This document shows positions 17,093 through 26,471 of a stretch of 64,000 nucleotides of DNA, piece after piece; position 1 is the stretch's first letter, and each line of letters starts with the position of its first letter. The DNA is from an uncultured Clostridia bacterium (GTDB lineage: Bacteria; Bacillota; Clostridia; Lachnospirales; Lachnospiraceae). The translations under genes were made by a program, and so were the position numbers. Location of the stretch: positions 19,851 to 83,850 of the forward strand of contig CANDNA010000012.1 in assembly GCA_947385955.1 (NCBI GenBank), given 5' to 3'. The notes under the pieces are model-generated. The model saw nothing but the letters and a program-made list of their open reading frames with translations. It ran no database searches and was not told the origin of the DNA.

Positions 17093-17449
17093 ATGAGTAA
17101 GAAACAAAAACAGAATTTTCTGGATTATATTCCAAAGCATAATAAATTGTTTCCCTATGGGGAAAATAAAGACGGCAATGTGGAAATTACCCGGCAGAAC
17201 AGGGGACTGTTCAATCGGATTGCACAGATTTTTTTCCGAAAGCCGAAGATAAGCCGGATAGAACTGGATGCATTCGGCAGCTATATCTGGAAGCAGATAG
17301 ACGGGGAAAAAGATGTGTATCAGATCGGGAAGCTGGTAAAAGAAAACTTTGGTGAGGAAGCAGAGCCGTTGTATGAAAGGCTGACGGAATTTCTCCATAT
17401 ATTGCGGAGTAATGATTTTATCCTGTATGTAAATTTGCAGAAAAAGTGA
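17093..17449 (+). CDS. PqqD-like peptide-chaperone domain protein
   Basis: A 118-residue protein whose C-terminal 80 residues match the PqqD fold (LDAFGSYIWKQIDGEKDVYQ, then KENFGEEAEPLYERL). PqqD domains normally bind a precursor peptide for a radical SAM enzyme. No radical SAM enzyme or precursor is nearby. It lies between the OPT transporter (9 bases) and pepD (10 bases), so it is presumably co-transcribed with peptide uptake genes. The link is contextual only. Confidence 0.8.
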   Translation: MSKKQKQNFLDYIPKHNKLFPYGENKDGNVEITRQNRGLFNRIAQIFFRKPKISRIELDAFGSYIWKQIDGEKDVYQIGKLVKENFGEEAEPLYERLTEFLHILRSNDFILYVNLQKK

Positions 17450-17459
17450 GGGAAATGGC

Positions 17460-18908
17460 ATGGGCGTTTTATCAAATCTGGAGCCGGAGGAGGTATTCGG
17501 GTATTTTGAGGAAATATGCGGGATACCCCATCCTTCTTATAAGGAGAAAAAGCTGAGTGATTTCTGTGTGGCGTTTGCACAGAACCAGGGCCTGGAGGTA
17601 CATCAGGATGCCCTGGGCAATGTGATCATTGTAAAAGAGGCGACAGCGGGGTATGAATCGGTGGAACCGCTGATCCTGCAGGGCCATCTGGACATGGTCT
17701 GTGAAAAGGAGCCGGGCTGTGATCTGGATTTTGAGAAAGACGGCCTGCGTCTTTTGGTGGAAGGTGATTACATCAGCGCCCAGGGGACAACTCTGGGCGG
17801 TGATGACGGAATCGCGGTTGCGATGGCACTGGCGGTTCTGGCAAGTGATACGCTGGAGCATCCCAGGATTGAGGCAGTTTTTACCGTCAGTGAAGAGGTG
17901 GGGATGGAAGGCGCCTCTTCCATTGATCTGTCCTGCCTGAAAGGACATAAACTTTTGAATCTGGATTCAGAAGAAGAAGGGTATCTGCTGACGAGCTGTG
18001 CCGGCGGATGCCGGGCCAATCTTTTCCTGCCGGTTGCTTATGAGACGAGAAGCGGCAGACTGTATGATATTTCAGTGGAAGGACTGACAGGCGGGCATTC
18101 CGGTGTGGAAATTGATAAGGGAAGAGCCAATTCCAATCTGACGCTGGGCCGGGTGCTGATGAAGCTGGAGTCTCAGGTAAATTGTTCGATCGTATCTATG
18201 CGGGGCGGTTTGAAAGACAATGCGATTCCCCGTGAGTCGTCGGCCTGTCTGGTTGTGGACGGAAAAGATGCGCAGGCGGCAGAATCGCTGTTACAGGAGC
18301 TGGACACTGTGATACGGGAAGAATATGCAGTAACAGAACCGAATCTGCGGATCGTATGGAAACTGAAAGGCGAAGGAGAAGTCAGTGCGTTGACTCCGGA
18401 CAGCCGGAAAAAGGTGGTTACACTTCTGAACCTGCTTCCGGGTGGAATCCAGTCCATGAGTGCGAATATCAAAGGACTGGTGGAAACTTCTTTGAATCTG
18501 GGGATTTTAAATCTGGACGGTACCAATCTGGAGATGCATTATGCAGTCAGAAGTTCGGTCCAGAGTGCGAAGGATTTCCTGGTGGATAAGCTGCGCAACC
18601 TGACAGAGGCGTTGGGCGGCAAGATGACTGTGGAGGGAAATTATCCGGCATGGGAATACCGGAAGGATTCCGTGCTGCGGGATACGATGGTCAGAGTCTA
18701 CCGGGAGATGTATGGAAAAGAGCCGGTGATTCAGGCAATTCATGCAGGTGTGGAATGCGGCCTGCTGGCTGATAAAATCGAAAACCTGGATGCGGTTTCC
18801 ATTGGCCCGGACATGGTTGGAATCCATACCACAGAAGAGAAGCTGAGCATCTCTTCCACAAAGCGGGTATGGGAATACGTGACAGAAGTGATCCGTCAGA
18901 AGGCATAA
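17460..18908 (+). CDS. pepD: Aminoacyl-histidine dipeptidase (peptidase D)
   Basis: A 482-residue M20-family zinc dipeptidase that cuts dipeptides with broad specificity, including Xaa-His. Metal ligands and catalytic residues are visible in LQGHLDMVCEK, TLGGDDGIAVAM, SEEVGMEGA and the late AGVECG. The dimerisation domain lies between about residues 205 and 385. As third gene of the OPT-PqqD-PepD operon it would digest the imported peptides. Confidence 0.94.
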   Translation: MGVLSNLEPEEVFGYFEEICGIPHPSYKEKKLSDFCVAFAQNQGLEVHQDALGNVIIVKEATAGYESVEPLILQGHLDMVCEKEPGCDLDFEKDGLRLLVEGDYISAQGTTLGGDDGIAVAMALAVLASDTLEHPRIEAVFTVSEEVGMEGASSIDLSCLKGHKLLNLDSEEEGYLLTSCAGGCRANLFLPVAYETRSGRLYDISVEGLTGGHSGVEIDKGRANSNLTLGRVLMKLESQVNCSIVSMRGGLKDNAIPRESSACLVVDGKDAQAAESLLQELDTVIREEYAVTEPNLRIVWKLKGEGEVSALTPDSRKKVVTLLNLLPGGIQSMSANIKGLVETSLNLGILNLDGTNLEMHYAVRSSVQSAKDFLVDKLRNLTEALGGKMTVEGNYPAWEYRKDSVLRDTMVRVYREMYGKEPVIQAIHAGVECGLLADKIENLDAVSIGPDMVGIHTTEEKLSISSTKRVWEYVTEVIRQKA

Positions 18909-18943
18909 GGTAAGGGGCAGATAGACGCTGGCCTTTTCATGGT

Positions 18944-20299
18944 TCAGACCCGGATGATCTGACAGCGGGTTTCGTCGGGCAGTCTGGTTCCATAGGCGTG
19001 CAGAATCAGTGCATTGTATAGATGCGCTGACTGTACGTCTTTTTTTAATCTGTGCAAAGCATCTTCCGGCAGTATTTTTCCGGCATCTGCCAGTTTGGAA
19101 ATCAACGGAATAGAGGCGTTGGCTTTGATGGCAGTCAGCAAAGGGACTGACCGGGACTGGAATCCCAGGATTCTGGCATAGGAAGCTCCGTTTTTTCCGC
19201 TGTTTTCCGGACCGGATTTTCTGATATCCAGAAAAATATGGAGCAGACAGCGGCTGATTCTTGTGTAGGTCAGTTCTTTGGTTTTCAAAAGCAGACAAAA
19301 AGACGAAAAATTCCGGTATTCGGAAAGGTGCCGTAAGATTCTGTCAGACAGATCCGGGGACACATCCAGATAGTCGGAAAATCCCGCTCCACTGTCTGCC
19401 TGGGAAAGCAGCTTATAATGAAGCATCTGGGAAAGCATATCCGGAAAGACGGGAAAGCATTTATGATATTCTTTCCGCATCAGGTCATATACGCTGTCAG
19501 GTATATAGGGACGGATGGATTCCGTGCAGTCAGGCGTCTGTACTGTCTGCAGCGCAGTGCGGATAGCCAGGGCAGAGGCGGTGGTACATTTTATTTCCTG
19601 TCCGTTTTCCGAAGAGCCTTTGGAGGTATCCGGCTTCCCGGCGGCAGCCGGCGTTTCTGCAGGCAGGGCAGAATCAGAATAGCTGCTGCCGTTTCGCAAA
19701 ATGGTAATGGGAAGGATGCTGCTTTTGAAAGAAAGCAGACTCCTGCAGTATGCGATCCCCAGAAGATTGTTGGAAGAAGAGAGCAGGGAAGAAAGCTCCA
19801 GGGAATGGATTTTGTGCAGAGCGGTACTGTCGGTATCGGCAAAACGCAGATACGAAAGCAGGGCGTCTGACTGGGCGGAGGGATAGGAAAGCCCGGAGCG
19901 CAGCAGGCGCTTTAATGTCTGACGGTAGGAGGGCGGCTCGGAAGAAAGGACAGAGGCGGCTTCCTGCAGCAGAGAAGCATTGCCTGATTCGCTGCCAAAA
20001 ACGAGATAATCCACGACTCCCAGATTTTCCAGCAGGGATACGGCGCCGTCTGCAAAGCCGGGTGCGCTGGCGCAGGCATGACAGAGCGGGAGTTCCAGTA
20101 CCAGGTCCGCTCCGTTTTCCAGGGCTGATCTGGTGCGCAGATACTTGTCCATCAGGGCGGGTTCCCCGCGCTGGGTATAATTCCCGCTCATGACTACAAT
20201 ACAGTAGTCTGCGCCGGTGATTTCCCGTGCTTTGTCAAGATGGTATTTATGGCCGTTGTGAAACGGATTGTATTCTGCAATGATACCTGTGACCTTCAT
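18944..20299 (-). CDS. tmcAL: tRNA(Met) cytidine acetate ligase (YlbM family)
   Basis: A 451-residue nucleotidyltransferase-fold protein. The N-terminus has the adenylating motif in [17 protein letters not shown], plus [15 protein letters not shown], both characteristic of TmcAL, which makes N4-acetylcytidine in the elongator tRNA-Met anticodon using acetate and ATP. It is convergent with pepD and divergent from pta-ackA, so an acetate-using enzyme neighbours the acetate pathway, though the transcription units are separate. Confidence 0.9.
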   Translation of the reverse strand: MKVTGIIAEYNPFHNGHKYHLDKAREITGADYCIVVMSGNYTQRGEPALMDKYLRTRSALENGADLVLELPLCHACASAPGFADGAVSLLENLGVVDYLVFGSESGNASLLQEAASVLSSEPPSYRQTLKRLLRSGLSYPSAQSDALLSYLRFADTDSTALHKIHSLELSSLLSSSNNLLGIAYCRSLLSFKSSILPITILRNGSSYSDSALPAETPAAAGKPDTSKGSSENGQEIKCTTASALAIRTALQTVQTPDCTESIRPYIPDSVYDLMRKEYHKCFPVFPDMLSQMLHYKLLSQADSGAGFSDYLDVSPDLSDRILRHLSEYRNFSSFCLLLKTKELTYTRISRCLLHIFLDIRKSGPENSGKNGASYARILGFQSRSVPLLTAIKANASIPLISKLADAGKILPEDALHRLKKDVQSAHLYNALILHAYGTRLPDETRCQIIRV

Positions 20300-20412
20300 A
20301 TCTGCTCCTGCCTTTTCTGAGTATAACCGGAATGGGTTTTCCTGTTTAGTATATCACAGATCGTGTTGGCAGACTTGTATTTAATTTTACACAATTTTTT
20401 TAGGATTGTATC

Positions 20413-20442
20413 TTGTATGCAAAACAGGAAGTGCGATATAAT
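20413..20442 (+). promoter_or_regulatory. Promoter of pta-ackA
   Basis: TTGTAT (20413-20418) and TATAAT (20437-20442) with an 18-base spacer, about 80 bases upstream of the pta start, in the divergent region with tmcAL. Confidence 0.65.
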
Positions 20443-20524
20443 TTATAGAAATAAGGCGGTTGGGAAGCGTTCACTTCCTGTATTATATTATAAAAGGAAT
20501 AAGAAGGAAAAGGAGATTGGGTGG

Positions 20525-21526
20525 ATGAGTTACATTGATTTAATGAAAGAAAAGGCAAGGCAGGATCTGAAAACCATTGTACTTCCGGAGACAAATGATA
20601 AGAGAACGCTGATTGCGGCAGCTCATATTCTGGAAGAGCGGATCGCGCGTATCATTATGATCGGAAACGAAGAGAAGATCCTGGACGGCGCCGGATGGCT
20701 GGAAGTGGATCTGACCGGCGTGACGATTGTAAATCCGGCAACCTGTGATAAACTTGACTTTTACGTGAATCTTTTATATGAGACAAGGAAAAATAAGGGT
20801 ATGACACCGGAAAAAGCCAGGGAGATCCTTTTGACAGATTATCTGACCTTCGGTATTATGATGGTAAAAGCAAATGATGCGGACGGTATGGTGGCAGGTG
20901 CATGCCATGCTACCGCAGATACACTGCGCCCCGCATTGCAGATTCTGAAAACCGCAGAGGGAACCAAACTGGTTTCTGCCTTTTTCATTGTGGATGTACC
21001 GGATTGTGAATATGGATATCATGGTACCTTTTTATTTGCAGACTGCGGCCTGAATCAGGATCCTTCCGCAGAGGAGCTGGCTGCCATAGCCGATACCAGT
21101 GCCAAGAGTTTCCGCAATCTGGTAGGTGCCAAGCCGGTGATTGCCATGCTTTCCCATTCTACCAAAGGAAGTGCGAAACATCCCCTGGTGGATAAGGTGG
21201 TACAGGCTGTGGAAATTGCCCATGAACAATATCCGCATCTGACCCTGGACGGAGAGCTGCAGACCGACGCTGCGCTGGTACCTCACATCGCAAAATCCAA
21301 AGCGCCGGGCAGTGAAGTGGCCGGCAAAGCCAATGTACTGGTATTCCCCAATCTGGACTGCGGCAACATTGGCTATAAGCTGGTACAGAGACTGGGAAAG
21401 GCGGAAGCATACGGCCCTATGCTGCAGGGGATTGCCAAACCTGTGAATGACCTGTCCAGAGGATGCTCCTGGGAGGACATTGTGGGTGTGGTTGCCCTGA
21501 CGGCAGTACAGGCCCAGTTATCATAG
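20525..21526 (+). CDS. pta: Phosphate acetyltransferase
   Basis: A 333-residue short-form Pta that converts acetyl-CoA and phosphate to acetyl phosphate. The start MSYIDLMKEKARQDLKTIV and the ends of the active site (MVAGACHATADTLRPALQI, SHSTKGSAKHPLVDKV) are typical. The ATG at 20525 follows AAAAGGAG; an open stretch upstream belongs to the promoter region. Together with ackA it forms the acetate fermentation pathway that yields ATP. Confidence 0.96.
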   Translation: MSYIDLMKEKARQDLKTIVLPETNDKRTLIAAAHILEERIARIIMIGNEEKILDGAGWLEVDLTGVTIVNPATCDKLDFYVNLLYETRKNKGMTPEKAREILLTDYLTFGIMMVKANDADGMVAGACHATADTLRPALQILKTAEGTKLVSAFFIVDVPDCEYGYHGTFLFADCGLNQDPSAEELAAIADTSAKSFRNLVGAKPVIAMLSHSTKGSAKHPLVDKVVQAVEIAHEQYPHLTLDGELQTDAALVPHIAKSKAPGSEVAGKANVLVFPNLDCGNIGYKLVQRLGKAEAYGPMLQGIAKPVNDLSRGCSWEDIVGVVALTAVQAQLS

Positions 21527-21547
21527 ATGGAAGCGGGAGGAAAGCAG

Positions 21548-22744
21548 ATGCATATTTTGGTAATCAATTGCGGGAGTTCATCTTTGAAATTTCAGTTGAT
21601 TGATTCCGGGCAGGAGCAGGTTATCGCCAAAGGGCTTTGCGAAAGGATCGGTATCGAAGGCAGCAGGCTGGTATATCAGAAAACAGGCTGTGAGAAGCAG
21701 ATTATAAAAGCACCGATGAAAGAGCATAAAAGTGCGGTCAAAATGGTGCTGGATGTGCTGACCGCGCCCGGAACCGGAGCAGTCGATGCGCTTTCCCGGA
21801 TTGATGCAGTGGGACACCGCATCGTACACGGCGGAGAACGGTTCTCTTCTTCCGTCAGAATTGATGATGGGGTGATAGAAGCGATTGAAGAATGCTGTGA
21901 ACTGGCGCCGCTGCACAATCCGGCCAATCTGACCGGGATTCGTGCCTGTATGGAGCTGATGCCGGAAACACCGATGGTAGCCGTATTTGACACTGCTTTT
22001 CATCAGACGATGCCGGAAGAGGCTTATCTGTACGGTATTCCTTATGAATATTATGAGAAATATAAAATCAGACGGTATGGGTTTCACGGTACGAGTCATG
22101 CCTATGTGGCTGCAAGGGCGGCACAGCTATTGGGAGAAGCGCCGGAGAAACTGAAACTGATTGTATGCCATCTGGGCAACGGCGCCAGTGTGTCCGCAGT
22201 AAAATACGGAAGATCGGTGGATACTTCTATGGGGATGACACCGTTGGAAGGGCTGATCATGGGAACACGGTCCGGGGATGTGGATCCGGCGGTGATGGAA
22301 CTGATTGCTCACAGGGAAGGACGGACCCTGGAAGAAATTTTACAAATTCTGAACAGGGAATCGGGAGTCCTGGGGCTGTCCGGCGGATTCTCCTCTGATT
22401 TCAGAGATCTGGAGGATGCCTTCCAGAAGGGAAAAGAGGAAGGCAAAAGAGCAGTGAAAGCCTTTGCCTATCGGGCCGCTAAATACATCGGAGCCTATAC
22501 GGCGGCTATGAATGGGGTGGACGGTATCTGTTTCACTGCGGGTGTGGGAGAAAACAGTCCCCTGATCCGCAATATGATCTGCAGCTATCTGGGATATCTG
22601 GGGGTGCGTCTGGATCAGGAACAGAACCGGAAACGGGGAGAAGATCTGATTATTTCCACTCCGGATGCGGGTACAAAGGTAATGGTCATTCCCACCAATG
22701 AAGAACTTGCCATTGCAAGAGAAACCTGTGCGCTGTTAAAGTAA
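21548..22744 (+). CDS. ackA: Acetate kinase
   Basis: A 398-residue enzyme that converts acetyl phosphate and ADP to acetate and ATP. It shows the family start ILVINCGSSSLKFQL, the substrate loop VGHRIVHGGE, FDTAFHQTMP, GFHGTSHAYV and the adenosine motif FTAGVGENSP. The ATG at 21548, after GGAGGAAAG, begins 21 bases past the pta stop. Confidence 0.97.
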   Translation: MHILVINCGSSSLKFQLIDSGQEQVIAKGLCERIGIEGSRLVYQKTGCEKQIIKAPMKEHKSAVKMVLDVLTAPGTGAVDALSRIDAVGHRIVHGGERFSSSVRIDDGVIEAIEECCELAPLHNPANLTGIRACMELMPETPMVAVFDTAFHQTMPEEAYLYGIPYEYYEKYKIRRYGFHGTSHAYVAARAAQLLGEAPEKLKLIVCHLGNGASVSAVKYGRSVDTSMGMTPLEGLIMGTRSGDVDPAVMELIAHREGRTLEEILQILNRESGVLGLSGGFSSDFRDLEDAFQKGKEEGKRAVKAFAYRAAKYIGAYTAAMNGVDGICFTAGVGENSPLIRNMICSYLGYLGVRLDQEQNRKRGEDLIISTPDAGTKVMVIPTNEELAIARETCALLK

Positions 22745-22776
22745 TAAGACAAAAGGACTACTTTGTCTGGAAAATA

Positions 22777-22805
22777 TTGACAGGATTTTTTCAAAGGACT
22801 ATAAT
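22777..22805 (+). promoter_or_regulatory. Strong sigma-A promoter of the secreted repeat protein
   Basis: Perfect TTGACA (22777-22782) and TATAAT (22800-22805) with a 17-base spacer; the gene stands alone behind it. Confidence 0.9.
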
Positions 22806-22850
22806 ATAAGTGGAGTTGTGAATGTGCATTTATATAAGGAGGAATGAAAC

Positions 22851-23363
22851 ATGAAAATGAGAACTTTCAAAACGTTTCTGATCACTGCTGCTGCAGCAAC
22901 ACTGGCTTTGGCTTCCTCTATGGTGGCTTGTGCAAAAGAAGGAGACATCGTACCGCCCCGCCTGAAAAGCAATTGTAATCTGATGGGCTGTACTGGAGAT
23001 CATATCAGTGTAAAGGATCCTTCCTCAGGACTGGACCTGTATTTCTGTGTACCGCAGAATCTGACTTATTCCGTAGACGAGTATCGGACAAAAGTAGCTG
23101 CTTATCTGGAGGATCGGGCAGAGAACAAAGTGGAAGAAGCAGCGCCGGTGGTAGAAGAAGTTAAGACAGAAGAGAACGATTACTTTGCACCGCCCCGTCT
23201 GAAGAGCAACTGTGATCTGATGGGCTGCAGCGGGGATCACATCAGTGTGAAAGATCCTTCTTCGGGACTGGATCTGTACTTCTGTGTACCGCAGGATCTG
23301 ACCTATTCCGCAGATGAGTACCGGACCAATGTGGCAGCTTATCTGGCAGAAAAAGCCGAGTAG
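22851..23363 (+). CDS. Secreted protein made of two near-identical cysteine-containing repeats
   Basis: A 170-residue protein I do not recognise. Residues 1-28 form a signal peptide; it could be cut after ACA (residue 28) or lipidated at Cys27 (MVAC). The rest is two copies of a module of about 57 residues (35-91 and 114-170), offset by 79 residues and joined by an acidic, valine-rich linker. Each copy has three cysteines (42, 47, 66 and 121, 126, 145) and shared phrases such as GDHISVKDPSSGLDLYFC. The two copies differ at many codon third positions but little in protein, so the sequence is under selection. It has its own strong promoter and terminator. Function unknown; an extracytoplasmic binding or redox role is only a guess. 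Confidence 0.85.
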   Translation: MKMRTFKTFLITAAAATLALASSMVACAKEGDIVPPRLKSNCNLMGCTGDHISVKDPSSGLDLYFCVPQNLTYSVDEYRTKVAAYLEDRAENKVEEAAPVVEEVKTEENDYFAPPRLKSNCDLMGCSGDHISVKDPSSGLDLYFCVPQDLTYSADEYRTNVAAYLAEKAE

Positions 23364-23413
23364 CCTGATTTTTCAGGTACGGCAGGTATCGTAATTTACA
23401 AATGAGCAATGCA

Positions 23414-23450
23414 GGAGAGCTTTCTTACAGCGGATAGCTCTCCTTTTTTT
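23414..23450 (+). terminator. Terminator of the secreted repeat protein gene
   Basis: GGAGAGCT (23414-23421) pairs with AGCTCTCC (23436-23443), followed by seven Ts. Confidence 0.9.
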
Positions 23451-23510
23451 GACGGATTCTTTTTCGGATAACAACAGAGAGCGGAAAATGGAAAATACCT
23501 GAAATATTCA

Positions 23511-23539
23511 TTGACAAATAATGATATGTTATGTATAAT
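23511..23539 (+). promoter_or_regulatory. Sigma-A promoter of the DUF177-rpmF unit
   Basis: TTGACA (23511-23516) and TATAAT (23534-23539) with a 17-base spacer, 27 bases before the start codon. Confidence 0.9.
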
Positions 23540-23565
23540 AATTCAAGTGTGAGCAGGAGTCTACA

Positions 23566-24084
23566 ATGATTTTGAATATTACGGATGTATTGACAACAGA
23601 GGGGAAAACAGAGCAGAGAGAAGTTACATTTACACCGTCTGTTTTACAGTATGGGAAAGACCGGTATACGATTGATAAAAAATCTCCGGTGTTTCTTACC
23701 ATTGTCAATACCGGAAAAGGAAGAGCACAGATAACAGGAAATATGGAAGTGTCTGTATTGCTTGCCTGTGACCGCTGTCTGAAGGAGGTATCTTATCCTT
23801 TTTCTCTGGAATTTTCAACTGCGGCGGTTATGCCGGAGATTGGAGCGGCTGCTTCGGAGGAAGAAGAGAGCCTTACAGGATATGAATTCGATGTGGACGA
23901 GCTTGTGTACCATGAAATTCTGGTTAACTGGCCAATGAAAATCTTATGCAGACCGGACTGCAGAGGGATCTGCAGTGTATGTGGTAAGGATTTGAATGAG
24001 GGAGCATGTGCATGCGACACTTTCGTTCCCGACCCCAGATTGGCAGCGATAAAAGATATTTTTAACGCGGGTAAGGAGGTGTAA
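23566..24084 (+). CDS. DUF177 (YceD) family protein
   Basis: A 172-residue DUF177 protein. It has the family's cysteine features: CDRCLKE in the middle and a C-terminal cluster CRPDCRGICSVCGKDLN that could bind zinc. In many bacteria and in plants this family is encoded next to rpmF and is linked to 23S rRNA accumulation and ribosome assembly. The rpmF gene follows two bases after its stop. GAGCAGGAG provides the ribosome site. Confidence 0.92.
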   Translation: MILNITDVLTTEGKTEQREVTFTPSVLQYGKDRYTIDKKSPVFLTIVNTGKGRAQITGNMEVSVLLACDRCLKEVSYPFSLEFSTAAVMPEIGAAASEEEESLTGYEFDVDELVYHEILVNWPMKILCRPDCRGICSVCGKDLNEGACACDTFVPDPRLAAIKDIFNAGKEV

Positions 24085-24086
24085 CG

Positions 24087-24266
24087 ATGTCTATCTGTCC
24101 GAAAAATAAATCTTCCAAAGCAAGAAGAGACAAACGTAGAGCAAACTGGAAAATGGGTGCATCTACTTTGGTGAAGTGCAGCAAATGCGGCGCTTTGATG
24201 GTTCCTCACAGAGTATGCAAGGCCTGTGGGTCTTACAACAAGAAGGAGATCATCAGCGTTGACTGA
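24087..24266 (+). CDS. rpmF: 50S ribosomal protein L32
   Basis: A 59-residue ribosomal protein starting MSICPKNKSSKARRDKRRAN. It keeps a zinc ribbon of the C+ type (CSKCGAL and CKACGSY). GTAAGGAGGTG gives a strong ribosome site overlapping the end of the DUF177 gene. Confidence 0.98.
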   Translation: MSICPKNKSSKARRDKRRANWKMGASTLVKCSKCGALMVPHRVCKACGSYNKKEIISVD

Positions 24267-24341
24267 TCCGCCGCCTTGTGCAGTTGAAAGAACATGACAT
24301 ATGATACCGTGAGAACGGAGCATATGTAAAAAGTCAGCTTT

Positions 24342-24375
24342 AGGACATTTCTGATTGAAGAAGTGTCCTTTTTGC
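24342..24375 (+). terminator. Terminator after rpmF
   Basis: AGGACATTTCT (24342-24352) pairs with AGAAGTGTCCT (24359-24369) with one G-U pair, then five Ts. It separates rpmF from plsX at least partly. A second small hairpin (GCCGG/CCGGC then TTTTC) lies just downstream near 24389-24410. Confidence 0.8.
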
Positions 24376-24478
24376 AGTGTATCAATTGGCCGGGGAGAGA
24401 CCGGCTTTTCTTTCCTTGCTTTTTGGCTGTGGGTTTAGTATATTTATATCAGGTGTATCTCGACGGGAGGAAATGGAA

Positions 24479-25495
24479 ATGAGTGAATGGATCAATGTGG
24501 CGGTGGATGCGATGGGGGGCGACAATGCCCCGGCTGAGGTGGTAAAAGGCGCCGTGGAAGCAGTTCTGGAAAGCCGGAAAATAAAAGTATTTCTGGTGGG
24601 CAGGGAGGATGCCGTGAAGGCAGAGCTTGCAAAATATACCGTACCGGAAGGACAGATAGAGATCGTACCCGCATCGGAGATAATTGAAACGGCGGAACCT
24701 CCGGTGGCTGCGATTCGGGCCAAGAAGGATTCTTCTATTGTAAAGGGCATGAAGTTGGTGAAAGAAGGAAGCTGTGATGCCTTTGTGTCTGCGGGCAGTA
24801 CAGGAGCAGTACTGGTAGGCGGGCAGGTGCTGGTAGGCAGGATCAAAGGAGTGGAGCGGCCGCCGCTGGCGCCGGTGATTCCCACAGTCAATGGAGTGGC
24901 GCTTTTGATTGACTGTGGAGCGAATGTGGATGCCCGTCCGTCCCATCTGGTGCAGTTTGCGAAAATGGGTTCGATTTATATGGAACATATTATGGGAGTC
25001 AAGCGGCCCCGGGTGGGCATTGTGAATATCGGTGCAGAAGAGGAAAAGGGAAATGCACTGGTAAAAGAGACCTTTCCTCTTTTAAAAGAGTGTCATGACC
25101 TGAATTTTATTGGCAGTGTGGAAGCCAGGGATATCCCGCTGGGGGCTGCTGATGTAATTGTCTGCGAGGCATTTGTGGGAAATGTGATTTTGAAAATGTA
25201 TGAAGGCGTGGGCGGTGCACTGATCCAGGAAGTGAAAAAGGGCATGATGTCTACGCTGCGCAGTAAGATCGGCGCACTTCTGGTGAAGCCGGCGTTAAAA
25301 GAAACGCTGAAAGCATTTGATCTGGAACAGTATGGAGGCGCTCCTCTGCTGGGGCTGCATGGCCTTGTGGTCAAAACTCACGGCAGTTCCAAATCAGTGG
25401 AGATAAAAAATTCCATTCTGCAGTGTATTGCCTTTCAGGAACAGAAGATAAACGATAAAATCAGAGAACAGATTGTACCGAAAGAGGAAGCATAG
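24479..25495 (+). CDS. plsX: Phosphate acyltransferase PlsX
   Basis: A 338-residue enzyme that makes acyl-phosphate from acyl-ACP for phospholipid synthesis. It begins INVAVDAMGGDNAPAEVVKG, the family signature, and contains SAGSTGAVLVGGQ and ANVDARPSHLVQFAKMG. I chose ATG 24479, eight bases after GGGAGG; a second ATG at 24473 is too close to that site. It precedes acpP, its acyl-carrier partner. Confidence 0.95.
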   Translation: MSEWINVAVDAMGGDNAPAEVVKGAVEAVLESRKIKVFLVGREDAVKAELAKYTVPEGQIEIVPASEIIETAEPPVAAIRAKKDSSIVKGMKLVKEGSCDAFVSAGSTGAVLVGGQVLVGRIKGVERPPLAPVIPTVNGVALLIDCGANVDARPSHLVQFAKMGSIYMEHIMGVKRPRVGIVNIGAEEEKGNALVKETFPLLKECHDLNFIGSVEARDIPLGAADVIVCEAFVGNVILKMYEGVGGALIQEVKKGMMSTLRSKIGALLVKPALKETLKAFDLEQYGGAPLLGLHGLVVKTHGSSKSVEIKNSILQCIAFQEQKINDKIREQIVPKEEA

Positions 25496-25511
25496 GAAGG
25501 GCTGGTTTACT

Positions 25512-25772
25512 ATGGAATTTGATAAGCTGAAAGCGGTCATCGCGGGTGTACTGAGTGTTGATCCCAATGAGATTACAGAGGAAGAGACCTTTGTGGAGGA
25601 TCTGGGAGCGGATTCCCTGGATCTGTTTCAGATCGTGTCAGGGATCGAAGAAGTGTTTGAATTGAAAGTACCGCCCGAAGAAGCCGAAAAAATGACAAAA
25701 GTGGGAGAGGCTTTACAGTGGATCAGACATGCGGTGACGGAAAAAGAGCAGGCGGAACATGACAATGCATAA
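25512..25772 (+). CDS. acpP: Acyl carrier protein
   Basis: An 86-residue acidic helical protein carrying the phosphopantetheine serine in EDLGADSLDLFQIV. The helix after it has the variation LFQIVSGIEEVF. The ATG at 25512 lies 16 bases after plsX. It overlaps the rnc start by 14 bases. The C-terminal tail is a few residues longer than usual (EKEQAEHDNA). Confidence 0.93.
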   Translation: MEFDKLKAVIAGVLSVDPNEITEEETFVEDLGADSLDLFQIVSGIEEVFELKVPPEEAEKMTKVGEALQWIRHAVTEKEQAEHDNA

Positions 25773-26463
25773 TCAAATGACAATGGAACTGCTGGAGGAG
25801 CGGATCGGCTATACGTTTCAGGACAAAAAACTGCTGAAACAGGCGCTGACTCACAGTTCTTATGCCAATGAACAGAAAATAAACAAATGGGAAGATTACG
25901 AGAGAATCGAGTTTTTGGGAGATGCGGTACTGGAGCTGGTTTCCAGTGATTATCTGTACAGAACCAATCCCAGACTGTCGGAAGGGGAACTGACAAAAAA
26001 ACGCTCTTCTATGGTCTGTGAACCGGCGCTGGCGTTTTGTGCCAGAGATATTGAACTGGGCAGATTTATTTTTTTGGGCAAGGGAGAAGAGGCAACCGGT
26101 GGCAGAAACAGGGAATCCATCACATCGGATGTGCTGGAAGCGCTGATCGGCGCCATTTATCTGGACGGCGGCCTTTCCTGTGCCAGAGAGTTTATAGACA
26201 GGTTTGTGCTGTCCGATTTGGAGAATAAGCAATTGTTTTATGACAGTAAGACGATTCTGCAGGAACAGGTGCAGAAAGAGGGGGAAGGCAGGCTGCACTA
26301 TGTCCTGGTGGAAGAATCGGGACCGGAGCATGACAAGCAGTTTCGGGTGGAAGCCATGATAGACAATCGGAAAATCGGGGAGGGAAGCGGCAGGACGAAG
26401 AAGCATGCGGAACAGCAGGCAGCCTATCAGGCGCTTCTTTCCGGAAACAGGATAAGCAGGTAA
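25759..26463 (+). CDS. rnc: Ribonuclease III
   Basis: A 234-residue double-strand RNA nuclease for rRNA and mRNA processing. The catalytic domain (about 1-155) has the signature ERIEFLGDAVLELV and the acidic DVLEALIGAIYLDGG. A double-stranded RNA-binding domain (about 160-230) ends with GSGRTKKHAEQQAA. The start is uncertain among ATGs at 25759, 25777 and 25783; none has a strong ribosome site, suggesting coupling to acpP translation. Confidence 0.95.
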   Translation: MTMHNQMTMELLEERIGYTFQDKKLLKQALTHSSYANEQKINKWEDYERIEFLGDAVLELVSSDYLYRTNPRLSEGELTKKRSSMVCEPALAFCARDIELGRFIFLGKGEEATGGRNRESITSDVLEALIGAIYLDGGLSCAREFIDRFVLSDLENKQLFYDSKTILQEQVQKEGEGRLHYVLVEESGPEHDKQFRVEAMIDNRKIGEGSGRTKKHAEQQAAYQALLSGNRISR

Positions 26464-26471
26464 CGTTATAT

